Shown piece after piece: positions 42,954-53,350 of a DNA stretch of 64,000 bases (within the stretch, counting starts at the first letter, position 1; every line of letters begins with the position of its first letter). Source of the stretch: Clarkia xantiana subsp. parviflora (taxonomy: Eukaryota; Streptophyta; Magnoliopsida; Myrtales; Onagraceae); assembly GCA_036873135.1 (NCBI GenBank), contig JAPTYO010000009.1:37030756-37094755 (forward strand). The letters are read 5' to 3'. The notes beneath the pieces are model-generated. The model saw only the letters and a program-made list of their open reading frames with translations. It ran no database searches and had not been told where the DNA came from. The position numbers were made by a program, and so were the translations under genes.

Positions 42954-43970
42954 TGATGGATATACGCCCAATTTGAACCCGTTGACTTCCGAACCGTTGC
43001 ATTTTTATCGTCCCATTTATGATTGTAAATCGAAACTTCAACCCGAACACTTCACGAACACATCAACGGCTCGGACGAGGCCGGAGCGCTCGTCCGGCCG
43101 AGGCGAACTCACCTAGGTGAGGTTGGGTGGCCACACCCGACCTCCCCTAGGAGAGATCGGGTCAGCCAACCCGATCTCTCCTAGGGGAGATCGGGTGGAC
43201 CAACCCGATCTCTCCTAGGAGAGATCGGGTCGGCCAACCCGATCTCTCCTAGGAGGAATCGGGTCGGCCAACCCGATCTCTCCTAGGAGGGATGGGGTTG
43301 GCCAACCCCATCCTCCCTAGGAGGGGTTGGGTGCCCTCACCCAACCCCTACCCTTGGGGGTCGGATTCCTCCTCCCCCAAAGGGCCCCTGCGCCATTTTC
43401 GGACACCCACACTCGGTTTACTCCGCCTACCTTCTCCGTATCCTAAGGTCCTAATTACGTGTTTAAAGGTTAATTAACTGTGTTTAAGTGTTAACGATGT
43501 CATTAAGCCACCTTAATGACACCGTTGCCTATAAATACCCCACCTCCACAATTCATTTGAACATCTTTGCAAGTTGCACAATTTTGCTCTGACATCTCTC
43601 TAGCTTTATCTCTCTAAAACCGTACTGACTTAGGCATCGGAGAGGGTTCATCAGGCACCACCCCCCCTCTGTGCCTGGTATTGCCCTTCTTGCAGGGTGG
43701 CAAGGAGAAGAGAGCCAAGGAAGCAGAAGAGCATAGAGCAGTAGGACAAGCCCCAGGGGTAAGAAGTACAAGCCTCAGGAGGTCAGAAGGAGAGAAGGAA
43801 AGGAGGTTAGAAGGAGAGAAGAGAAGGACATATATCAGAACGACTACCCCAAGGGAGCAGAAGGGCATGGATCAGAACGACTAGTCCTAGGAACACTGAA
43901 CCCGACATTTCATTAGTGGGAGATAAATTCTAGATTGACGACCCGTTGACCTAGACTTTATAACCTAACA
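42954..43970 (+). repeat. 3-prime LTR of A
   Basis: 1017 bp, TGATGGATATACG to CCTAACA. It is 32 bp longer than the 5-prime LTR because it has one more palindromic unit (about 43245-43276). TATAAATA at 43530-43537. Confidence 0.92.
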
Positions 43971-43975
43971 CCCTC

Positions 43976-44481
43976 GTCCAGACCCGTACCCCCAGACGAC
44001 GTATCGCTCGTGGCTCGCCCTCGTAGGCTATTTCACAAACACTTAACCATATTAAACTCAACTACGGTCGAACCTAGGTCAAAGGCACCATATTTACGGT
44101 CAAGGCCAACTTATATTACGAAACTGGCATAGCCGGATCAGGAAATCACGAAACTAGGGCGGTCCAATAGGAAATCTATAAATAGAGACCTCCTCTCCTC
44201 ATTTGAAGGTAATCCATCATACTCCCTCTAAGCTCATTACCTCTCTCTAAATTTTATGCTTATTGAAGAATCAGAGTGAGCTTACCAGAACCTCCTCCCC
44301 GTTGCCCATTTGCAGGTATAATAGGAGAAGAAGCCCACAGAGCGGGAATACTAGAAGGAGAAGCCCAAGAAGTGGGAATACTAAAAGGAGAAGCCCAAGA
44401 AGCGGGAAGACGAGGAGAATAATCCCGAGAAGAAGGAGAGAACAAAAGGAAAATCCCACGAAGGAAACTCGTGCGCAAACA
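43976..44481 (+). repeat. 5-prime LTR of element E, second part
   Basis: Continues the LTR broken by A and ends GCGCAAACA at 44481. TATAAATAG at 44177-44185. Near 44325-44400 there are three GGGAATACTAGAAGGAGAAGC-type units of about 33 bp. The total LTR would be about 766 bp. Followed by primer site TTGGCGTCGTCCGAGG (44482-44497). Confidence 0.75.
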
Positions 44482-45395
44482 TTGGCGTCGTCCGAGGATC
44501 CGAGCAACAAGCACGTAGTATACTACCCGTGCTCGATGAAAATAAACAAAATACAAGCGGAGAGCGGAGAGCGAAGAGCGAAGAGCGAAGAGGGCAGTAG
44601 AAGCAAAACACCAAAGAGGATTTTCCAAGTGCCTAACATTCAGGGGCAACAGGTAAAGATGGTAGAGAAAATGCCCCCAAAGGGAGATCAACAATCCCTG
44701 AATAACTCCCCATCAGGCTAAAAAAACGCCACAATTGGTGGTGAACCAAGTGCTGCCTCCACCACCCCCAAACCCCAAAGGCAGACAAGTTGCTAATCGG
44801 AACAACGGTCAATACAATCCATGGAGGCCTTGCCTCAGGACGAGAAACGGACTACACAATAGAAGGGAAGCATTGTATGGGGGAAATCCATTTCGGTGGA
44901 AATGACTTAGAGAATGTGAACTTGCCCAATAACGAGGCACTAGTAGTGACTATCGCCAACAATGACCACCAGGTGAGGAGGAATGAAGAAAAAGGATTTG
45001 AAGCCTTTATTTAGCCCATTGACAGATTTCCAAGAAGAAGCGTCATACCCAATGGGAACAATCATGTTGCTAGTGACATTGGAGGATGGGGAGGCAAATC
45101 TCACGTTCAACGCTAACTTTGTCACAATGGAAAAAGTGCATGGCTATAATTCAATGGTAGGACGTACCTCAATAAACAAGCATGGTATGATCCCTTCAAC
45201 AACATTTCAAGTACTAAAGTTCCCAAGAGGAAAAAGAGTAGGGGAGGTTAAAGGAGACCAACATGCCGCAAGGGTATGCGTGAATAACATACGGAAGGAG
45301 GAGATCAATAAGCCGTCACCAAATATGCTCTTGATTGACACAGATCCAAGGGAGGAGTATGGACAACCAACCCTTCAGAGGACATCAAAGAAATG
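44482..45395 (+). pseudogene. Element E gag remnant and protease region
   Basis: Only scraps of gag remain before a GGQ-type linker. TVNTIHGGLASGR marks the gag-protease border seen in Tat elements. LPNNEALVVTIANNDHQVRR would lead to the catalytic D-x-G loop, but this is deleted and the sequence jumps to KKKDLKPLFSPLTDF. The rest of the protease/linker (ASYPMGTIMLLVTL, GRTSINKHGMIPSTTFQ, AARVCVNN) is readable to 45390. Confidence 0.75.
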
Positions 45396-45990
45396 TTAAT
45401 AGAAGAGCTAGACAGGAATATACGATTGGGGACAACACTTTCCGAAGGAGATGAGGAGGATTTAATAACACTCATCAAGGAGTATAAAGAGCTATTTGCA
45501 TGGTCACCAAGCTATATGCCAGGGATAAGTGGAGAAGTAATCTCACATAAGCTAATTGAGGAAATAAAATCCCCCACCAAGCCCAAGGAAGTACAATAAC
45601 TCAACGAGAGGATGGCATCCTTAAACCGTTTCCTCTCTGAGATAGAAGACAAGGCACTTCCCTTTTTTGAAGTATTGCGAGCAAAAAAGAGGTTTGAGTG
45701 GACGCCTAGATGTGAAGAAGTGTTCCAACAACTCAAAAAACATATAAAAACACAGCCATCCCTAGCAGATCCGGTCCCAGGAGAGAAGCTATACCTATAC
45801 ATCTCAGTAAGCGAAACGGCAGTCATTTCAGCGCTAACAAGGGAGGAGAATGGTGTCCAACTACCAATATACTTTGTAAGCAAGACCCTCGCAAAGTATG
45901 AGGCAAACTATGTGCCTTAGTAGTCACAGTAAGGAAACTCAGGCCATACTTCCATGTGCACGAGATGGTGATGCTTACAAATCAACCATT
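45393..45990 (+). pseudogene. Element E reverse transcriptase, catalytic core deleted
   Basis: The N-terminal RT signature KEYKELFAWSPSYMPGIS is followed by a stop at 45597. The next stretch already belongs to the RT thumb/RNase H join (ERMASLNRFLSEIEDKALPFF, FEWTPRCEEVFQQLKKH, LYLYISVSETAVISALTRE). The fingers/palm with YxDD are absent. So the deletion removes just the polymerase core. Confidence 0.78.
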
Positions 45991-46459
45991 GAAATACTTG
46001 CTCCAAAGACCAGACGTGTTAGGGAGGATGGTCAAAAGGGCAGTAGAGCTAAGAGAATTCAGGATCCACTTTTCTCCAAGAACTGTCATCAAAGGCCAAG
46101 CCCTAGCGGATTTCATTGCAGAATTCACAGGCACACATCCGAATACAATAGAAGAAAACCCACCAAACCAAAAGGAGGCGGAGGAGAACAAGGAGGACGT
46201 ATGGACAATGTACACGGATGGATCCTCCAATCAAGAGGGAGCGGGGGAAATCCCACCACAAGAAGGAACCCCTTTGTGCTATGCTATGGGTTTGACATTT
46301 CGTGCGATAAACAATGAGGCAGAGTATGAAGCCTTATTTACTGGTCTGCGAATAGCGAGAGGCATAGGATTAAGACACTTAGAGCCAACATGTGACACCC
46401 AATTGGTGGTGAATCAAGTAAAAGGAGATTACAACGCGAAATCTCCAATGATGCAATAA
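45956..46459 (+). pseudogene. Element E second RNase H domain
   Basis: After the connection segment (LRPDV-like LQRPDVLGRMVKRAVEL, FIAEFTG) comes YTDGSSNQEGAG, the catalytic D of an RNase H, then NNEAEYEALFTGLRIARG (E) and CDTQLVVNQVKGDYNAK (D). This second RNase H is a hallmark of the Tat lineage of plant Ty3/gypsy elements. A stop at 46459 ends the frame. Confidence 0.8.
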
Positions 46460-46499
46460 TACCTGCAAGAAGTACAAGCAACAATTGGAGGTTTTCAAA

Positions 46500-47880
46500 C
46501 CTTCAAAATCACAGCCATACCAAGAGAAGAAAATGGAGACGCCAATTCATTAAGCAAATTCGCCCTAGGAATCCCACAGGCAAAGGAGGTGCATTATGCA
46601 GAAAAAGTGTTACTACCAGCCTATGATAGGCAAGAAGTAATTGCGATCGACGAAATAGAAATTGATGTCGCACAAAATTGGACGACACCGATCATTCAAT
46701 ACCTGAGCAAGGGAGAACTACCAGAGGGGGCAACTGAGGTAGCAAGGGTGGAAAGGCTAGCAGTCAACTACCTCATCATTAATGGCCTGCTATACAAAAT
46801 GGGATATTCCACACCCTACATGAGATGTGTAGCAGAGCCTGATACAGGTAGAATACTAAGAGAATTACATGAAGGAAAGGCGGCCTGCCACGAGGGAGCA
46901 AGGACGATAGTGAGGAAGGCCCTCAACTATGGGTATTACTGGCCAACAATGAACAAGGAGGCCACTGAAGTGGTACGAAAATGTGATGCATGCCAAAGGT
47001 ACTCGAAGAATATAACTGCACCAGCATCCAACCTCATGTCAATCACAAGTGCATGGCCCTTCGCCCTATGGGGCATCGATTTGATCGGTCCATTGTCAAT
47101 ATCGAAAATCTAAATGAGGTACATCCTAGTATTTATAGACTACTTCTAAAAGTGGATTGAAGCCGAGGCCTTAGCGAACAAGTTCCTCAAAACAAGAATA
47201 ATCTCAAGATAAGGAGTCTCGAAAGTGCTAATAAACGAAAATGGACCAGAGTTCAAAGGGCGTCAGGTGGCGCTGTATTGCAAAATATTGGGCATCGATC
47301 ACCGTTTTGAGTAAGTGAAACACGCCTAGACAAACGATCAAGTGGAGAACGCAAAAAAATAGTCTTGGAAGGGTTAAAAAGAAGAATTGAGGCATTTGGG
47401 GAAAATTGGGTCGATGAAGTGGACAATGTCTTATGGGCACTGCGCACAACCCCAAAGAAAACAACAGGAGAAACACCCTTCAACTCGTTCTATGGATCCG
47501 AGGCAGTGGGACCCATAGAGATAACTGTCACCTCCCATAGGAGGACGCACTATGATGTAGAAAACAATAATGAAAAAGTCACATAGAGCTTGATATGGCA
47601 GAAGAAAGGCGTTGGAAGGCGGAAAAGGCACAAGAAAAAATGCAATTGGTGACAGCTCGTTACTACAACAGGCGAGTAAAGGTATGCCAGTTCCATGTGG
47701 GAGACATGGTCGTAAGAAGGAATGAATTCATACACTTTGACAAGATAAACAAGATGTCTACAAAATGGGAAGGCCCCTACAAGATAACATCTTTCCCAGC
47801 AATAAATGCATACCGCCTGGAAGGCGCATATGGGTAAATATAAACAAATACCTTCAGCGGAGAACACTTGAAGAAATTTT
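46500..47880 (+). pseudogene. Element E integrase
   Basis: Zinc-binding segment: LHEGKAACHEGARTIV, then GYYWPTMNKEA and CDACQRYS (HHCC). The catalytic core starts WGIDLIGPLS and is then riddled with stops (after ISKI, FIDYF, RIISR, HRFE, VKHA, NAKK), most explicable by C-to-T or G-to-A changes. ENGPEFKG and the C-terminal region (TTPKKTTGETPFNSFYGSEA; YYNRRVKVCQFHVGDMVVRR; WEGPYKI) remain. Clearly dead. Confidence 0.82.
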
Positions 47881-48319
47881 ACACTTGAAGAAAAATGTAA
47901 AAGCTTCTTGAGTTCTTGAGAGGATTTAGAGTAGAAATGAATGATTGTATTTACTGAACTCCAAATCAGTTTGTACAATATGATCTAACTAACTATATAT
48001 ACTAAGTTAGCTACGTACATAGGAAAGGAGTAAAACACTACTAAGGCACAAGCATTGTGTAGACATACACAAGCATTGTGCAAACACAGCACAACAAGTA
48101 TTGGGTTAGTATTGTGCAAACATAGTGTGCAATCATAATATCCTATCCTATAAAATGGAGTATCCGTTTTCATTTACTATTTTTATCATTACCAAAAGGA
48201 GATCATCGGACTCCATTTAGACTTTTCTCATGTAAAGTTCTGGCAGTATAACTAATGAGTCAAGCAATTTTCAAGGCGAATGAGGAAAGAAGAAAAAGAC
48301 AATCACTCATAAAAGAGAA

Positions 48320-48930
48320 GGCGTCATCTCCAACCGAAAAGGGGAAGATCCATAAGGACAACCCTTACATATGAAAATGGGAAGATCTATAAGGACCAAT
48401 CTTGCACATGAAAAGGGGAAGATCCAAAGGACAACCCTTCCAACCGAAAAGGGGAAGATCCATAACGGCAACCCTTACATATAAAAAGGGAAAGATCCAT
48501 TAGGACAACCCTTGCACATGAAAAATAGAAGATCCATAAGGACAAACCTTCCAACCGAAAAGGGGAAGATCCATAAGGACAACCCTTACACATGAAAATG
48601 CGAAGATCCATAAGGATAACCCTTCCAACCGAAAAGGGGAAGACCCATACGGACAACCCTTACATATGTAAAGGGAAGATCCATAAGGACAACCCGTGAA
48701 CATGAAAAGGGGAAGATCCATAAGGACAACCCTTCCAACCGAAAAGGGGAAGATCCATAAGGACAACCCTTGTAACCGAAAATGGGAAGATCCATAAGGA
48801 CAACCCTTACATATGAAAATGAGAAGATCAATAAGGACAAACCTTGCACATGAAAAGCGGAAGATCCATAGAGACAACCCTTGCACATGAAAATGGGAAG
48901 ATCCATAAGGACAACCGTTGTAACCGAAAA
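48320..48930. repeat. 37-bp tandem array
   Basis: About 15-17 units of GGGGAAGATCCATAAGGACA plus ACCCTTCCAACCGAAAA, with variant tails TTACATATGAAAA and TTGCACATGAAAA. It lies 3-prime of E pol. ORFs on the minus strand over it are by-products of the repeats. Confidence 0.88.
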
Positions 48931-49373
48931 TGTAAACACCTAATTTTTGACCACACGCGACACGCGTGTCATGTGGCGCACTAAATGATGAAATGTTCAA
49001 ATATGGCAAGTCACGAAGCTTCCAAGATTGCTCCAGCATATATTAGGATATTATATGTACTTATTATTAGAAATATTTAGTATTTCTTTGGAGAATAAAT
49101 TGATATAATTTATTTTCTAATTAGACTAAATTCTAATATTTATTAAGAGAATAAATCAGTTAATTTATTTTCTAGAATAAAGTAAACCTGATGATCAATT
49201 ATTAGAATAAATATATGTGTACTGTACGTGTAAAGGAGAAATGAATAAGATGGCCAAAGCATTCAACGAAGAATATTATGTCTGATCATGCTCATCTTCG
49301 AAAGAGAATGGCTAACATTATTTTTCCTAACTGAATTTAATTGGTGCTATGTATTACTTTAATATTATTCTCC
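48931..49373. other. AT-rich stretch, possible LTR start
   Basis: Begins TGTAAACACCTAATTTTTGACC, a start typical of some plant gypsy LTRs, right after the 37-bp array. No matching end was found, so this is tentative. No gene. Confidence 0.3.
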
Positions 49374-49970
49374 TTCACTTCTAGGGGTAAGCGGTTTCGG
49401 GTACCCAGTACTTTTAGGGTATCCCAGAACCAGACCAATACTAAACGGTTCCTAACTTTATTACCCAGAACCGTACTAAAATATTTGGGAACCGGAACCG
49501 TACCAGAACCGTTAAGAGCCAATCGGTTCCGGGTACCCGTTAAGGAACCGGTTACAAATTTTCAAACTAAATAATATAATTTTAGATACTAGTTGGAACC
49601 GGGTTCTGGATACCCAGTTGGAACCGGGTTCTGGATACCCAGTTGGAACCGGGTTCTCGGTAGCCAATTGAAACTGAAATTTATGTTATACCAAGTGAAT
49701 CATAAAAATAATTATAACATTTTCCACAAACCAATTTTAAATTTGTTAAATGTTTAGTGTTTTTTTAATTTTTATATATATAACGGTTCCGGTTCCGGGT
49801 ATTTGGGTACCCGAAAACTTATCCCGGAACCGAAACCGAAAATACCGGTTCTTGAAATTTAATCTCAGAACCGTACCAGAACCATTTACATCTACCCGGA
49901 ACCTACCAAATGACAGGTTCCGGTCCGGTTCCGGTTCCAACTGGGTAATTTGCTCACCCCTGTTCACTTC
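49374..49970. mobile_element. Non-autonomous hAT transposon, 581 bp, TSD TTCACTTC
   Basis: Element 49382-49962 begins TAGGGGTAAGC and ends GCTCACCCCTG, giving imperfect terminal inverted repeats YAGGGGTRAGC. It is flanked on both sides by the 8-bp duplication TTCACTTC (49374-49381, 49963-49970), as for hAT elements. The subterminal regions are packed with GGAACCGG/CCGGTTCC and GGGTACCC motifs on both strands, probable transposase-binding repeats. It contains no transposase; ORFs inside are repeat by-products. Confidence 0.93.
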
Positions 49971-50123
49971 CTTGTTATGTTCGTGGGATTATGCTAAAGT
50001 CTTTCTTATAACAGGGACATCCTTTGAAGCCCATGATACTGGAGTTTTTGACCGATATAAGCCTACATAAACAACCAAATACAAATATAGACTACATGAA
50101 CAATTATTTACAAGTATAAGACA

Positions 50124-50246
50124 AACCGAGATGAGACATCTCGGTTTGGATTTTTTTATCCAAACCGAGATGTCTCATCTCGGTTAGGAAGTTGACTTCC
50201 TTGACCGAAATTTCGGTCATGGAAATGACCGAAATTTCGGTCAAGG
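50124..50246. repeat. Two nested perfect palindromes
   Basis: The first pair of 27-bp arms (50124-50150, 50159-50185) matches perfectly around an 8-nt T-rich loop; each arm itself contains the smaller palindrome AACCGAGATG-AGA-CATCTCGGTT. The second pair of 22-bp arms (50199-50220, 50225-50246) matches perfectly around GGAA, and each contains TGACCGAAATTTCGGTCA. GAAGTTGACTTC lies between them, and TGACATGTCA follows near 50267. Confidence 0.9.
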
Positions 50247-50476
50247 ATGCACATGCATGCTGACAGTGACATGTCATTGTCGGCCCGACAACTTTATTTA
50301 ATTTAATTTTTTTCTACCGACAGTTTTAACTTTTTTTTTTCGATTTTTACTCTATTAATCACCTCATTCATTTCACTTACATTTCATATTCAAACTATCT
50401 TACTCTCCATACATTTCCTACTCTCTAACTCAGCAAACATCAACTATTATCAAATTATTACATTAAACTACCTTAA

Positions 50477-50599
50477 ATGGCTAGTGGAGAAGCCAATTCG
50501 AGTAGGAGAGGTAGTCGCAGGAAGCGGCCGATGGTCTCACGTGCGCCTCTTTTATATACCAAAAATACGAACAAGTCTCAAATTGCTGACCAAGATACT
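50477..50599 (+). pseudogene. Orphan first exon, 41 codons
   Basis: ATG at 50477 in good context (AAATGGCT), 41 codons, basic Ser/Arg-rich (SSRRGSRRKRP), ending exactly at a consensus donor ACT/GTAAGT at 50600. A TA-rich intron follows. Downstream exons are not seen because element D begins at 51007. Together with the upstream palindromes it may be the start of a DNA-transposon gene (CACTA elements carry CGAAATTTCG subterminal repeats), but no transposase domain is present. Unidentified. Confidence 0.4.
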
Positions 50600-50604
50600 G
50601 TAAG

Positions 50605-50610
<6 letters not shown>

Positions 50611-50645
<35 letters not shown>
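50611..50645. repeat. (TA)n microsatellite
   Basis: About 17 uninterrupted TA repeats, within the presumed intron after the 41-codon exon. Confidence 0.97.
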
Positions 50646-50648
<3 letters not shown>

Positions 50649-51006
50649 TGTTATATATTTATGCATACTTTAGAATTCTTTATAATATGATTGGTAAATA
50701 AAATTGTAAAAAAAATTTTAAAATAGAAAGTAAATTTGTAAATATTATTTAATTTGGTAAGAATAAAATTTCTTTATAAAAACGAATCACTATGAAAGAA
50801 GAAATTGATAATTATATAGAAAAAGTGATACAAAAAATTAAATTTTATGTATATATATCTTATATTTATGTACGATGTAATATGTGTTAAGTTATACTTT
50901 ATGATTTGTAAATAGAAGTATAAAAACGCTCATTCCAAAATTATAATAAAATTTCTACATAATTATAATTATTTAGAACATTTAATTGAAAATTGAATTT
51001 CATGTA

Positions 51007-51708
51007 TGATGGGTTTCGATATAGCCGTTAGGCCCATTAACGGCGACTAAACGGTGAAGTAGGCCCACTGGGCCCCAAAAGAGGCTTAGAAGACCAATAC
51101 GAGGGGACCCGACAAGGTCGGTCCCGATATATGAGCTGAACGCTCCCGATGATACGCCTTTAAGTAGGCCCCGATGATATGCCTTTAAGTAGGCCCTGAT
51201 GATATGCCTTTGAGTAGGCCCCAAGATATGCATTTGAGTAGGCCCCGATATTGAATCCCTAAGAATGTTGGCCCTGTCCCGATGACGAGGGGCCCCGAGC
51301 GGTGACCAAAGGAGATAACTCTGGAGTCCCTGACATCCGTCGGGACTTGTCACTAGAGAACGAGGCCGAGAAACACGCCCACTATCAACATAGTGGGGAA
51401 GTGGCCTGAAAAGACGGAACGTGGGCAAGTGGCCGAGATAAACGGAACGTGGGCTAACTGCCCCCAGCAGTTATCGCAACAGGTAACTGGGGTAACTCCT
51501 CCCCTATATAAAGGAAGGAGTTACCTCAGGATTGATACATTGACATTCGCATACTGATACTTGCTAGCCTACATCGAGATACTCATTTAAGCATCAGAGA
51601 GGGATTTTGGGTCACCGCCCGGTCTATCCCCTTCTTACAGGATTACTTGGAGCGAAAAAGTTCGGACTTCCGTCAAGAACATACCGGAGTTCCACCCGTG
51701 ATCCAACA
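51007..51708 (+). repeat. 5-prime LTR of D
   Basis: 702 bp, TGATGGGTTTCG to GATCCAACA. Contains tandem GATGATATGCCTTTAAGTAGGCCCC units at 51150-51250, TATATAAAGG at about 51504-51513, and about 200 bp (51290-51460) absent from the solo LTR. Confidence 0.88.
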
Positions 51709-51730
51709 TTGGCGCCGTCTGTGGGAATCT
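51709..51730 (+). promoter_or_regulatory. Primer-binding site of D
   Basis: TTGGCGCCGTCTGTGGGAAT directly follows the LTR; this sequence is typical of plant Tat/Ogre elements. Confidence 0.8.
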
Positions 51731-51762
51731 AACAAAAAGCAAAGATAGCTTCTACCCAATCG

Positions 51763-53350
51763 ATGGCTGGCAAGCAGAAGAAGAAACAAGGACAATCCGC
51801 CGGTTCCCGTCATCCTGCTGGAACTCTGAATTCAGAGCTTCCGGAACACAGTGTTGATCGGAACGATCCTCTCCCTGCTGGTTCCCAAACAGGGGGGCAT
51901 CATGACAATCGCGAGGATTCCGTTCGAAACTCGTCGGAGGACAGGGAAGAGATCTCGAGGAAGGACCAGGATGCCCCTACAAAGCCGGACTTGGCAAAGG
52001 CTGTGATGGATGCCATGCCAATATTCCTGGAGGCTATGGAGGCTCTCCTGGACCGAAGGGAGGCTGCCAAAAAGAAGGAGGAAGAGTTGCCTCCGCCCTC
52101 GCCGAGAGAGAATCGGGACGGGTAGGAGGCCCAACCCGAGCACCAGGACAAGGGCAAGGAGCCCGCTCAGTCGGAGCAGTTCGTGATTGATGGGCCTGGA
52201 CCGGTGCAGCATAGGATCATCCCTCTTAATGGTCCTATCACCCCCGACCAGGTGGTGAAGATTGTGAACATCTGTATGGGAGACCAGAAGAAGATGATGT
52301 CGGAACTGAGGGATCGATCCACTCATCCCTTTGTCCCCCGATTGGTGAACACCACTGCTCTGCCAGGACTTGGTATCCCGACAATCAAGGAGTATGATGG
52401 CGAAGGAGATCCAGTTCGCCATGTCCAGAAGCATGTCATGGCTTGTCTAGGTAGAGCCCCGAATGACGATATAGTGTGCGTTCTGTTGCACACTTGGTGA
52501 AAGAGCCCTGACATGGTTCTTTAGCCTTCCTCCAGGATGCATCTTTACCTGGACCCAGATGCATGATCGTTTCATCCAACAATACCAGGGTCGTCGGCGT
52601 CTCCTGAAAAGCGCGAGGTCCCTGACTGAGGTGGTAAAGAGGCCTGATGAATCGCTGGCTCATTATTATCAGAGGTACACTGCCAGCGTGCCGAGATTGA
52701 TGAGGAGATGTCGGAGGGAGAGACCATCCGCACCTTCATTCGGAACCTGACTGCACCGTATGGTTCCGACCTGATGCACAGCGTGGCTGAGAAGGCTTTG
52801 TGGAACATGGAGGCGTTTCAGAAGAGGGTGAAGCAACAAATCGACTTACGGTAGTTGAAGATAGCTGTCGGAGACCTTGATCCTCCGAAATCGAACAAGG
52901 GGAAGCAGTCGTTCAAACCCTCGGGCGATCGAAGGAGGAAAGAAAAACCCGGGAACAGTCGGGGTCGAGGCCGTCCCGATCGGAGGGAAGACAAGCGTCC
53001 CTCGAAGTTGGACAAACGGGAGGGCCGTTACACTACTCTCATTTTCTCCATGGGTGTTGTGTTGGCGGTGATGGACCAGCAAGGTATCGCCAGGTACCCC
53101 CTGAAGAAGGACGGAGAGTTCATGGGAGCCCGCACCGATCGTTATTGTCGCTTTCATCGTGCCAGCGGCACGACACTAACCATTGTCGGGAGTTGAAGAA
53201 GGAGATTGAGAAACTGATCCAGAAGGGAAAGCTCAAGGAATTTGGGCTGGGCGACGGAGCCGATCCCGTTCCCGGTCCTGATCGCGGTCTCGTTCCCGAT
53301 CCCGCGGTCGATCCCCGAAGAAGGATAAGCCTGAGTCTTCCAATGCACGC
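51763..53350 (+). pseudogene. Element D gag
   Basis: ATG 51763. The hydrophilic N-terminus (SRKDQDAPTKPDLAKAV) runs to a TAG at 52123; the same frame continues 52183-52500 with the capsid-like part (DGEGDPVRHVQKHVMACLGR). A frameshift follows (MHDRFIQQYQGRRRLLKSA, DESLAHYYQRYTA). The knuckle is split by a one-base frameshift: YCRFHRASG in one frame, HDTNHCRELKKEIEKLIQKG in the next (near 53167). Arg/Asp-rich tail. Confidence 0.8.

Larger units (their letters stand above)
34749..43975 (+). mobile_element. Family-1 LTR element A, complete, TSD CCCTC, no reverse transcriptase
   Basis: Element 34754-43970 (9217 bp), flanked by CCCTC at 34749-34753 and 43971-43975. Both LTRs run from TGATGGATATACG to CCTAACA. 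The primer site (TTGGCGCCGTCCGTGGG) and polypurine tract are in place. The two LTRs differ by about ten substitutions plus one 32-bp unit, so insertion was fairly recent. The interior has a gag-like leader, coil-like fragments, tandem repeats and an antisense ORF, but no RT, RNase H or integrase. It must have been moved by enzymes of another element. Confidence 0.93.

Noticed and set aside
48387..49039. Cys/Tyr/Ser-rich ORFs on the minus strand over the 37-bp array
   Set aside because: Three successive frames all give the same repeating peptide because 37 is not a multiple of three; these are by-products of the array.
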